Below, in pieces: positions 12,080 to 22,225 of a stretch of DNA of 64,000 nt. Every line of letters begins with the position of its first letter. Within the stretch, counting starts at the first letter, position 1. Location: positions 15,874,501-15,938,500 of the forward strand of contig OY987273.1 in NCBI GenBank assembly GCA_963920665.1, read 5' to 3'. The notes beneath the pieces were generated by a model that worked only from the letters and a program-made list of their open reading frames with translations, searched no databases and was not told the origin of the DNA. Origin of the DNA: Straminergon stramineum. Its lineage: Eukaryota > Streptophyta > Bryopsida > Hypnales > Calliergonaceae. Position numbers and translations under genes: made by a program.

Positions 12080-13225
12080 ATGTCGCGTGAAAGTCGTGGA
12101 AGAAGTAAGAAGGGGAAATCCCAAGAGATCAATTGGAGAGATTTGGAAGACGTAACCTGCGTTGCGGAGAAGGGATGGGAAAAGGAGCCCAAGAAAATAT
12201 GGGATTGCACAACATGCAAGAAGTACGTCAAAATGACACACCTCTCCAAACTATGGCCACATGATCGCGCAGAGGTGCAAGTTCGTCATTGGGAGGGACA
12301 AATGTCCACATGTAAGAGCGAACACTTTGTTTGCCGCTACGAGGAGATAATATCTGCATCAGGTTTACCAAGCTCCAAACCAAACGTCATGAACTATTCG
12401 AATATGGCTATGATTTCGGCGGAGATAGTACTCCATAAAGAAGTAGATTGGCGCACGGTTGCAAGGCGCAATGTCAGGAATTTAACTCGCGAGGAAGCCA
12501 TAATTCCTACTAATTGGGTTGGACCAAGCGATTGCATGCCGGAGTGGTCCAATCAAGGCTATGGAGGACTTCCTTCGCTCGTCTTGAAGGATGCTGAAGA
12601 TGATTGGTCAGATGAAGATGATGATGATCCAGCACCCGTGACATTTGGTGAGAGATATGAACATCGAGAAGATCGGGAAGACATTGAGTACCAACAACAA
12701 ATACAAGAGGCCATACGTCGAAGCATGGAAGACCAGGGTCGGCAACATGATGGGTCCTACTACCGTGACTATAATGCACGTGGATCACGAGATGGGACAG
12801 GTGGTTCAGATTATGGTAATGCCCCCCAAGTTGGTTCTCAAAGTATAGGAGGAAGCCATGGACTGACACACTATGGTCAGTATGGTGGTTCTAGCCAAGG
12901 AGGCTCTCAATACTACTCTGGATCAGGAGGCTCTCAATACTACTCTAGATCGGGAGGCTCTCAATACTACTCTAGATCGACTACACATGGTTCATATGGG
13001 CATCAGGGAGGCCCTTATTATGGCGGATCAAGTGAAAGAAGGTCCTAAGAGAGTGCTCCAATTCCTCCTCCAACCTTTGGAGGTCCTTCTTATGGAAATG
13101 AATATGGACAAGGAGGTGCATCAAGTGGATATGGTTACAACTATAGGGGTGGACCATATATTGGGGTACATCCTTCAAGCCCAAATGACAACAAGGATTC
13201 CGATTCCGATTCCAATTCAGAGTAA
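12080..13225 (+). pseudogene. cargo gene: N-terminal Cys/His domain fused to a Gly/Ser/Tyr-rich tail
   Basis: Single open frame of 381 codons plus terminal stop, from ATG at 12,080 (MSRESRGRSKKGK) to TAA at 13,223-13,225, with only one internal stop (TAA at 13,046-13,048, probably from CAA). The first 140 residues hold a Cys/His-rich domain (CTTCKKYVKM, KLWPHDRAEVQVRHW, STCKSEHFVCRYEE) ending in a SAEIVLHKEVDWRTV motif. The same domain is in the genes at 5,235-8,624 and 58,861-62,662. An acidic stretch (DDWSDEDDDD), a charged helix (QQQIQEAIRRSMED) and then a low-complexity Gly/Ser/Tyr/Gln tail follow, including three GGSQYYS(R/G)S repeats at about 12,900-12,975. Such tails are often disordered and condensate-forming; that is inference. 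It is the best-preserved gene of element 1. No named family was recognised. Confidence 0.7.
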
Positions 13226-14280
13226 AGTAGTTAAGTAGAGTATAGTATTCTAGTCATCTTATGTTTGTTTTATTGTATGGTTCACTCATTGTAATGTACA
13301 TAGACGGTAGAGTGTGGCAAATATAGCACAATGTTCTTGATGAGTTGTAATCACATTTTTGTGATTTTGATAGAAATACATTGTATTTTTATATTTTAAT
13401 AAAGCGATATTTATGTCACATAATTTGTAGGATTTAATACCATTGATGTATGACTAAGGGTTAATGGGTATTTGTGAAAATGGAAAATGTATTGGACCTC
13501 TTTCTATAATTTTCTCATTTCAATCATTCAATGTGAATAGGTGAATTGCAAATGCAAAGGATGTCCCAAATATACAATAGAGGTTTGTAGAATAGTGAGA
13601 ACTACCATTTTAGTTTCATTTGCTATTAGAAATTGAACCCTAAACGCTAGAAGTCCGAAGGCTTTTTTCCATCGAAGACCATTTAGTAATTTAGAATTGC
13701 CATTTCCATTACAAAGAACTAGAAAATGTAGGAACAATGTTTTTGGCATGTCAGATTGTACGATTTTGTACTATAGCAATTTATGAATGTGTAGAAGTAA
13801 TTTCAAAAACTTAACCCACATAGATTGTAAGATATTTGGCTATTTGCATTCAAGGTGACTGAAACAAATGATTGTGCTATTTGCTTGACTAGATTTTTGG
13901 CTTCTAATTATTGAAACAATAAATATTTCCACTTGTGAGTACGATTTTATAATTTTGTATGTTGAAGACTTGAAGAATTTAGATGAGAGCATGAGAATGT
14001 AGGAAGAAAAATTCCCCCAAAAGATGTTTAGTTTTTATTCATAAGAGAATTGATAAGTTGAGTATATTCAAGATAGATACTAGAACATTAATAATTTTAA
14101 GATAGAATTATGTAAACATGAGAATCACAACGGTGAGAGTATTTCAAACAAGCAAACGTCACCGGCTATTCCTCTATAATTTTTTTTCATTTCCATGATA
14201 GATGATTTACTTGATTCTTACTTCGGTTTGAAACTGAAATGTTGAATATGATACCTATGTTTGACTTAGAGATGTTCAAG
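13226..14280. repeat. 3' region and AT-rich spacer shared with element 2
   Basis: From about 13,440 to 14,280 this spacer is homologous to the reverse complement of 53,041-53,869, for example around the shared AATCATTCAATGTGAATAGG at about 13,520. It also carries the CCCTAAA / CCATC...GCCATTTCC module seen at 10,312 and 16,858. No coding content. Confidence 0.75.
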
Positions 14281-14760
14281 AGAAATTAAAATCTCTGATC
14301 GTGCAATTCATCTCTTCCATCCGCCTCGTTTCATTCGTCTGCCGTCGCCGAATGGGCTACCGCATCCATGCCATCCACACCGTCCGATCCTGCAGACAGC
14401 CTACCATCCGTTCGATCAGACAAGGTCGCAGCATCCACGACAAGCCGGCCGTTGGATCTGGCGGACGCTGATCGTCTTGCTAATCGGACGGCTGGCTCGG
14501 GGCAGACGGAAGACCGTCCCTAGAATCGGACGGCCATCTCGAGGCGGTCAGAGTGCAGCCAAACGATTGGACGGCAACGACGACGCGGATGATCGGACGG
14601 CCTCGATGAGGCGGATGGCAGGCCGTCCGCACGATCCGACGGTTGCGACGAGGCGGATGGAAGGTCGTCCGCACGATCGGACGGCCACGAGGAGGTGGAC
14701 GGGGACGAGCCATCCGCCCCGTATAAGAGGGGCGGACGGCCCGTCCGCAATCACTTTTGC
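14281..14760 (+). promoter_or_regulatory. CGGAC/GTCCG cluster and TATA-type promoter of the kinase-like gene
   Basis: Six CGGAC and four GTCCG motifs, frequently as ATCGGACGGCC. A TATA box (GTATAAGAGG, about 14,720-14,729) lies within it, some 200 bp before the ATG. The same TATA region, the CGGAC sites and the downstream leader (CACTTTTGCCTTGCCCCTTG) recur upstream of the kinase copy in element 2 at 52,690-52,724. The conservation of box and leader between copies supports a real promoter. Confidence 0.75.
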
Positions 14761-14930
14761 CTTGCCCCTTGCGTTTTGCAAGTGTGGAGTGGAGAGCTTG
14801 GTGGTTCATCCTCCATTGGTTCCTCTCCTCAGGAAGGCAGAAGTCTTATTTGGGGGCCCCACTATTGCCATTTTTTGTAGCGAACTTTGAAGTTTTAGTT
14901 ACAAATTTCGGGTATTAAAAATTTATCACG

Positions 14931-16412
14931 ATGCCAAGATCAAAAAAGGCGGCGAAGGGAAAACAAGTGGTACAAGAGGTGGAAAGTAAGGAAATTCCAT
15001 CTGATGCATGCAAAGCATTCATGACCGAATGCATTGCAAAATTCTATGAATTGGAAACCATTGTGTCTCTTGACACAAAATATGTAAGATATGGAGAAGA
15101 GTGTCCATCCAAATTCAAGGCAGACATGACGCAGAGAATATTGGATGCCTGATACGTTCCGCAATGGCAACATGAGATAGAGAAGAGGGGTTTCAACAAA
15201 TGTTTGGAGAATAAGGTGCATGATGCATTGTGGAACACTGATGTGGTTCTCGGAAAATATGGGAAACAACATCGTGCAAATGATGAAGCCTTTGAGTAAG
15301 TCATTCTCAAAGCTCAATTGTTTATTGGGCGTTGCGCCCCATTTGCGAAGAGGCGTAATAGACGAGGGTCTTCGGGTTGGTGGACTAGCGATGAGGGTCT
15401 TGCTCAATTGGATATGGATAGACGTCATCTTATAGCGCTTCCGGACATCGCACGGGTGATTCCCCAAGATGGCTTAATCATGAAGGGAGGATATGCAACG
15501 ATTCGCAGGGTGGGAATTGAAGGATGTCCAAGGAGAGCTCCATCTTGGGAGTTCGCAGCAAAGATATCCAACCACCACGGTACGCAGCCTCAGCTTGCAA
15601 AGTTGGAACATCAAAATGAATCAATGGCAGTGAGGATTCCACATTCAAGAGTCATACAGTTTGTTGTAGTTCATGCAAGAACAAATGAAGGGTACTCGTA
15701 TTGGTGGAATGGCGGAACACTTCGACAAATGTTGAACCTGGATAACGATTATCCAGACAACATATTTGTTCGGTTACAGTATTCGAATCCAATAGAGTCC
15801 AATGTGACTAAAGCTTTTCATCTCGCTCGGTTTCGGAAGAAGCGCACCGAGCTTGCTTGGGCATTGGTGCATATCATGAATGTGGTACATGTGTCTGGAC
15901 ATCTATACAATGATATTTCTCCAGACAACATCATGTTTCATTTTCTTGATGATGAATCACGTGTTTTCATTGGCATTTGCGATTGGGGCATGACTACTGT
16001 AGCTACCGAACTGATGAAATCCTTGTAAACGTTCACATCTGCAAGTGAAATGAACGAAGCTTTAACAAGGAGGTGGTGAATGGATCCAAGCATTGCATAT
16101 TTGCATAGAAGAGATGCAAATGTGGAAATCATTCCACATTTATCACGTGCATCGGAGGAATATGCGATTGGTAAAATAGCTCAAAGGATCAATAAACAAT
16201 GCATGTCAGAGAACTACAACAAATTGCAACGGGAAACAAATGCAATGGCCATGTTTAGCCACCACCAATCGGGAATTGTGTTTCACCAATACTTGGACCG
16301 GCTTTGTCAAAGAGGTGATGGTTATCGGGGTGGTTTGGCCCACATCATCAATCAGTTCACTGGCCAATTCAATTGGCCTATGCCGGATGAACACTTCCGA
16401 CATTCATATTAG
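14931..16412 (+). pseudogene. cargo protein-kinase-like gene, copy A
   Basis: One frame of 493 codons from ATG at 14,931 (MPRSKKAAKGK) to TAG at 16,410-16,412, with four in-frame stops (TGA 15,150, TAA 15,297, TAA 16,026, TGA 16,077) and no frameshift. Kinase landmarks appear in order: a glycine-loop-like GGYATIRRVGI (about residue 184), an FAAK lysine (about 207), a catalytic-loop NDISPDNIMFHF (Asp about 328, Asn retained), a metal-binding DWG in GICDWGM (about 351), then EEYAIGKIAQRI. His-Arg of the usual HRD is replaced by Tyr-Asn. The 180-residue N-terminus (Lys-rich, then ALWNTDVVLGKYGKQH) is not recognised. Copy B in element 2 has normal codons at three of the four stops (Q, Y and W) and also lacks the fourth (L there). 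The catalytic-loop spacing recalls divergent kinases of the FunK1 type, but assignment is tentative. The substrate is unknown. Confidence 0.8.
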
Positions 16413-16857
16413 TAATATAGTGCAAGAGTGCACTATATAGAGTTTTATAAATATTTGATAAATGTAGAACTTCGGATTTATGCATGTAGATTGCTTAGTA
16501 TATATGCACCCCTAGAGTATGTCAATATATGTGAAATTGGACATACATTTTGAATTTTTCCATGTATTTGAATTGTTTTTGAATGAGTATCAATTTTTGA
16601 CAAATCAAAAATATCTCTTGTTTGAGTGCAAAGTGAAATATTTCTTCTTGAATGTATATGGTTATTTAGTTGGCAAGCTTGTATGACAAATTGCATGATG
16701 TATGATGTGTGGGTGCAAAAGTTTCTGAGCCCGTTCTATTTCATTTGGAATAAGTCTTGGAAGAAGACCATTTCATTTACGATATGGAATTACTTGGACC
16801 TTCTTAGAAGTTGTGTTCCAAAAATTTCATTGATATTTGAATTATGATGATGACCTG
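16413..16857 (+). repeat. 3' untranslated region and downstream spacer of kinase copy A
   Basis: Closely matches the reverse complement of 50,640-51,086 downstream of copy B, so it is part of the transposon, not the host. No coding content. Confidence 0.75.
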
Positions 16858-17787
16858 TTAACCCCTAAAGGACCAAGGCCATTTTTCTGTCAAAAACCAC
16901 TCAAAACTGCCATTTCTGCTGCGTTCACCTATAAAATCCCCAAAAAATAGTTTAAAAAATCTAACCGTTGGATCTTGTACTTTATTTGTCTCAGAACATG
17001 TGGTAAAAATTTCATGAATTTTGACCGCACAGATTGAGAGATATTAGCATTCAAAGTTGGAAAAAGAAGTTTTTTTGAACACTGGCCTGCAATTTCAGAT
17101 GACTTTGACCACCTTTTGTTGAAATTTTTTGCACTATGGACTGTGAATTTAAAATTTTCTGTGTTGAAAAATTGAGTTGATGTTCTAGGAAAAAAATTTC
17201 TAAAGAAAAACTCTTGATTTTCATTCTCTAAAAAATTGTTAAGTAGAAGTAGGTCCAAGATTACATGAAAAACTAAATCATTAATAGCTCTAAGATGGGA
17301 TTGAAAGTCAATAATCCCAATGGTGAGATTGTTTTAGCAAACAAATTTAACTTTGTCAAACAATTGTTTTTGAAAAATTGTGAAAATTGCATTCAGAAAT
17401 GAATCCTATAAGTTATTTTTTCAAGAAGATGCTCATATTGCCCGAAAAACAATATTGTTCATAACTTTCACATTACTAATCCAAATGGAATGAATCAAAG
17501 CTTCACATGTAGACAAAAATATAATCTATAAGAAAAAAGAAATTTTCAATTAGATTTCAATTTTTTGTGGATTTATTTTTCTGCCCGGTGACATGAAAAT
17601 TATGTTTAAGATGGCATAACTTTTGCTCCCGGGCACCAATTGAAATAAAAATGATATTCCCACGAAGCTAATCAGTTTTTCTATCTTATGAGAAAGTTTC
17701 AAAAAGTTTGACTAAAAATTGAAGTCATAGGAACTTGCTAGAAATCCATTTTGTCCCCCGAGGGAACAATGGTCCTTTAGGGGTTAA
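16858..17787. mobile_element. TTAA-flanked inverted-repeat element nested in element 1
   Basis: 930 bp from TTAACCCCTAAAGGACC to GGTCCTTTAGGGGTTAA: perfect inverted ends inside TTAA. The equivalent site in element 2 (about 50,640) runs from the kinase 3' region into ATTGTGG with no insertion, leaving only an AACCCCTG remnant or chance match. No coding content. TTAA targets and CCC(C)TA ends are the hallmark of piggyBac, but no transposase is present to confirm the family. Confidence 0.75.
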
Positions 17788-18254
17788 AGCAATTGTGGTT
17801 TTATTGTTTTAGTGTGTATACTTATAATGAATCAACTATGAAGAGACGTAATTAGTAAATTCATCACAAATGAGAGTGATTCAATTTTAGTGTTTTTTCA
17901 AAAAGGTTTAGGACTTTACAGCACTTAAGCTCTAAATGAATGGGTTACAAAATGTATGTGTGTCCAATATTTTCCTAAACCTGAAATCGTAATTAATTTG
18001 TTATTTTGAGTACCGGTTCTTTGTATATTTATTAAAAAAATCCTTTGAAATTCTATTGTAGCACTCAAAAATGAATTACAAAAATAAATGACTTTTCTCT
18101 TTACAAATTTGTAAAGTGCAATGTTCTTTTCGTTCATTGCTAAGGACTCTTAGAAATGAGCATGAATTGTACCAAATTTCAAAAATAAAATCGCAATAGA
18201 AATTCTCTTAGATTAAAAAAATAAAGATAGAGACTAAATTCGGGGAGTCTTAAG
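17788..18254. other. AT-rich spacer before the right terminus
   Basis: The first 60 bases match the reverse complement of about 50,575-50,640 in element 2. The remainder shows no gene or repeat that I can support. Confidence 0.5.
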
Positions 18255-18598
18255 CGGTCAGACGGGTTGGCGGACAGGCTCCAAAGATCGCGGACGAGGT
18301 CGCGGACGGGCAGACGGGATGGTGGATGGGCCGCAGAAATCGTGGACGGGGTCGCGGACGAGGTCGGGGATGGGCGGATGGGCCGCAGAAACCGCGAATG
18401 GTGTTGGGGACAGGGTCGGGGACGGGCGGACGGGCCGCAGAAACCGCGGACGACGGTGCGGACGGGTTCACAGATGGGGAATTACCCCAGGGTAAAAACC
18501 CGATTTTGCGAATGTCACAGGACATCCGGGGGGGTCGCGAACGCGGATGCCGGACATGCGGACGCTGGCAGCTGCATCAGGACGCCCTGTCAACCCTA
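18255..18598. repeat. right terminus of element 1 with nine CGGAC motifs
   Basis: GC-rich terminal region with nine CGGAC motifs all on the plus strand, a GGGCCGCAGAAACCGCG unit repeated with variation, then a TTACCCCAGGGTAAAAACCC segment and the terminal GTCAACCCTA. Its reverse complement aligns with the terminus of element 2 at 49,283-49,420. Confidence 0.8.
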
Positions 18599-19790
18599 CT
18601 AAGAATGCCTGCCTACAATTTCATAAAGTCAACTATGAAGGTCTCAAATTGCCTCAAACAAATATTGAAAGGAAAACAGATCTTGACTTTCTGAAATTGA
18701 GATTACTACAAACACCAAGGAAAACATAAAATCTTCTCTAAACCCTAAACTTTAGTACAACACTACTCTTTATTTTGCTCTACATTATAAAATGCTTGCC
18801 TAAATTTTTAGAAAGTCAACTATAAAAGTCTCCATAATCCCAGATTGACAAAAATTGAAGGAAGAAGAGATAATTACTTACTAAATTTGAGATTCCATAC
18901 TCACTTCCATTTGATTGCTTAATATTTTGCCTTCATTCCATTCAAATAGTGATTGAGTCTAGAATAACTCAAACTTGGATTCATAGAAATCTCTCACTTT
19001 AAGGCAAGAGTAGCCTAATTGGAATATCTAGAACGAACAAGGTTTTGGACAATTTTCTTACGATGTGATTCAGGTCTTCTAGTGATGAAAGCAAAACTCT
19101 AATTTTAAGACATTAGATCCAAGTACATTGACAATATTGCATCTAATGTTGGGGTGCTTGCATGTTGCATCCCATTTGCCTTCATACCATGCATCCACAT
19201 TATGCAACCAAATAAAAAACTTTAGAGAGGGAGCATTATGATATCAGCCATCAACTAAATGTCCTTATAGACATTGCAAACTAGGACAGAAAGGGTATAG
19301 AAATTGCCAAGCCATGCTCACAATTATGTGCCACAAAGGTCTTTGTACCCTGATATGCATTTTCAAAAAATGTAGCCCATTTGAGCTTATATTACATGTT
19401 AAATAATTTTGAATCTTATTCATTTTGTTGATAAAAATGTAACAAAAAAATTCTTTGAGAAGATTATCCAACTTCAAGGGTAAGGCAACCACTACCAATT
19501 ATGACACCTAACTAATCCAATATGCCAAAGCCATGCACAATAAGTACACACTGATATTGAGAAAGCACATGACTTTAACATTAGAACTCATACCAATTTT
19601 AGTTCATCTACCAATAAAACTTTGAACCCTCATAACAATTGCATCATGTATCCAAATAATCTATTTTTTAGTGCATTTGAACCCTCTTTGCTTTGCTAAG
19701 AACACCTAACCCTTCCAATATGCTCAACACTTAAAGCATGGTTACAATTCAAAGAAATCTCACAACAAAAAAGTTCCAAAAAAAACTCAC
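18599..19790. repeat. host repeat flanking element 1 on the right, with an empty-site paralogue
   Basis: Starts with CTAAGAAT, the right target duplication. About 18,737-18,834 is a tandem-like second copy of the disrupted host repeat that runs uninterrupted through the position where the hAT sits (TTGCTCTACATTATAAAATG corresponds to the left flank plus right flank). Related sequence recurs near 24,480-24,600. The rest holds only decayed sequence, possibly including further exons of the phosphatase relic to its right. Confidence 0.65.
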
Positions 19791-20050
19791 CCATAGTTAT
19801 TAACAATGTAGTAGGGCACATTGGACAAGATGGTCACATCAATGTCCAACACCATTAGGTCCATGCCATTGTCCCTAGCATTGATGGTATTCAAATATGT
19901 TTGAGTAGCTTCCACTACCATTGCAAAGTCCATCAAGTACTAGCCAAAATTGACATAAGTTGCAAGGAACCTTTTGCATTCTTGTAGCATGAGGTAGCTC
20001 TATAGATTTTTCTATCACCTCCACATTCAAAGCAAAGCTAGTACAAGCAT
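19791..20050 (-). pseudogene. class B-like plant acid phosphatase (HAD superfamily), one relic exon
   Basis: Minus-strand translation gives ECKRFLATYVNFG, then a stop, YLMDFAMVVEATQTYLNTI and LDIDVTILSNVPYYIVNNYG. This aligns with the plant acid phosphatase / vegetative storage protein pattern, where a DxDxT nucleophile motif is followed by LSNLPYY and GYG. The exon ends with a good donor (GG|GTGAGT, intron starting at 19,790). One frameshift near 20,000 and one in-frame stop show it is dead. Upstream FALNVEV matches the conserved stretch before the motif. Possible later exons between 19,260 and 19,500 (ALPLKLDNLLKEF) are too weak to call. Confidence 0.6.
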
Positions 20051-21176
20051 TTAGCTTCGGGGCCTTATCTAATTGTTTTAGGATAATGGGAGGAAAATAA
20101 TTTTATGCAAATAGTGATTTGAAATCAACTTCTAAATGACATGTGGATTTTCATTAGAGAATTTCTAAAGAGATTTTCAAATGTCTATATTTGGTCTTTC
20201 TAATTATTTGGCCAGCAATCCCAATAGAGGTTGCAATTCCAAATAAATTAATCTTAAAGTAGTTGTAGAATAATATTGTAGCATTTATAAACTTTTCATA
20301 TAGATTTTACTTTAGAAAGCCATTAGGTTTGAGTTTCTCATGTTCCAAACATTGATTTTATCCATGATTTCAAGAAGTAGATTTCTAGTCATTTGTTGGG
20401 GACAACAAGCATGGAGAGAAAATATTGTAGAATTATAGCAATTGAAGGTGCTCACATTGGTATTGGTATTGTTGTTTTGTATTAAATCTTTCATTTGAAG
20501 TGCATTCATTTTGAAGTGGTTGTTGGGAGCAAATTTCTTGGGCTAAGATGTTTAATTTATTAATCCAAGGCCTATATAACTACTTTGCAAATTGAGTGAC
20601 AATACTATGTATTCAAAATTACAATCGAATCCCTTGCATCCTTATATCCCCTTGTCCCACATATGAAGTACAAATATGGATACATTTGGCAAATTTGTAT
20701 TCACCCATATTATTTGCAACTATGAGTTCCTTATGTATATTATGGCTCAAATTATTATATAAATAAAAACAAGACTATATTGGAATTGTAAAGAAAGAGT
20801 GCTCAAATTTTTGGAATTTGAAATGGCATGGGACATGGAACATGTTGCAGTTGCATATTATTGACAATCTAACACTATATACCTAAAATTTGAGCATTGT
20901 TGTCTATCTATATTACTATGAAAAGGCGTACACATTTGCCTATACAAGTCCTAAACCACTTGCCCAACATCACAACAAAGGTGACCACTAGCAAGAAGTG
21001 AATGATTTCAATGATGGCCATAACCACCATCAACACTATAACTTCAATCGAGGATAGGTACACCCCTAAGTCATCTACTCTAAAATAAAATTTTCCAAAG
21101 CCATATCTACTCCCATATTTTTCACATTCCAACACCATTAAATGTTTAGTACAAATCCTTGTTTCAAAAGTTAATT
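20051..21176. other. AT-rich intergenic sequence
   Basis: No gene, RNA or repeat that I can support. Confidence 0.4.
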
Positions 21177-22225
21177 CACTACAAGAAAAAACAATGTCCA
21201 AACCAACATGAAATGAACTGATATATGTTGGTTATTTCTATTGGTTAGGACATCTTGATTTGGACTATTATCAACACTACTATGTCACTACATTGATTTC
21301 ATTTTGTGATTTGGTCAAATTTTTATTTTAAAAAAATCCACCATATAGACTACCACATAAGCAAAAATCGCCATGCAGGCAAGGTTGCTACATATATTGA
21401 CAAACTCACTACATGATAAGACTATAAAATTAAATTATAAAATTTTTATTTATTTTTATTTTTAATTTAGAAAATTTAACACTATATTAAAAGTAGTTCA
21501 AGATATACTTGACAATTGAATTTTGAGTGTAATTGACCTTGGTATTAGAAGAGATGAGAAGACCATGTCTTTATACAAGTGGGGTGGTAAGAGGTGGAAC
21601 AAACCACATGGGATATGTTTGATTTAGATGAGCAAGAGCTCAACTACTCATAGTTAAGTAAAAACTACTAAACATAATTTAAGTAGAATTTCAAACCTCA
21701 TTTAAGCATATTTGAATAACTTTTTTCCAAAAAGACTTGAACCTTTGAAAAGGTTGGAAATAAAACCAAATTTCACTTCCAAAAATCAATTTGACATTTC
21801 AAGCCTCCAATCAAAAGAGATGGACAAATTTCAAAGAGGAAATTTTAAATTATCAAAGAAAATGTCCCTTCCAACCCCTCTCTAAAATTTTTCCATCACT
21901 TTTGATTGGAGGCTCAAAATGTTGAACAAATTTTTAGAGTTGAAATTTGGTTTGATTTCCCACCTTTTCTTAGTTCAAAGTTTTTGAAAAAATTTATTCT
22001 AATATGCCTAAATGAGGTCTAAAATTCTATGTAGAGTGTATTTAATAGACTACCAAATGAACTAAGAAAATTTTGTTTTTGCTTGAAATCAATACATTTT
22101 TGTTGATTGCTTATTTTGTCAAGAAATGTAGTGTTGGGCCGTTGATCAATACACAAAATTCCATTTTTTTCACAATCAACACAAATCAATTTAGCTTACG
22201 TTGATTAGGGCTCCTTTTTGTAGTG
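21177..22225. mobile_element. non-autonomous CACTA element
   Basis: 1,049 bp beginning CACTACAAGAAAAAACAATG and ending CTCCTTTTTGTAGTG, with a 3-bp duplication ATT on each side (21,174-21,176 and 22,226-22,228). CACTACAAGAAAA is the classical En/Spm-type terminus. Interior AT-rich, with no transposase. Confidence 0.85.

Larger units (their letters stand above)
344..18598 (+). mobile_element. giant cargo-carrying hAT transposon, complete copy (element 1)
   Basis: Left end CAGGGTTGAC (344-353) and right end GTCAACCCTA (18,589-18,598) are inverted copies with one mismatch. They are flanked by CTAGGAAT (336-343) and CTAAGAAT (18,599-18,606), an 8-bp duplication with one mismatch, the length typical of hAT elements. 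Removing the element joins the flanks into a sequence matching an uninterrupted neighbour repeat at about 18,737-18,834. The interior holds a hAT transposase, a RING-type gene, a Gly/Ser/Tyr-rich gene and a kinase-like gene, the left two on minus and the right two on plus. CGGAC-rich clusters mark both ends and every gene start. Known plant hAT elements are mostly a few kilobases, so 18 kb with four genes is exceptional. All genes have premature stops, so it is probably immobile now. A second copy in reverse begins at 49,283. Confidence 0.85.
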
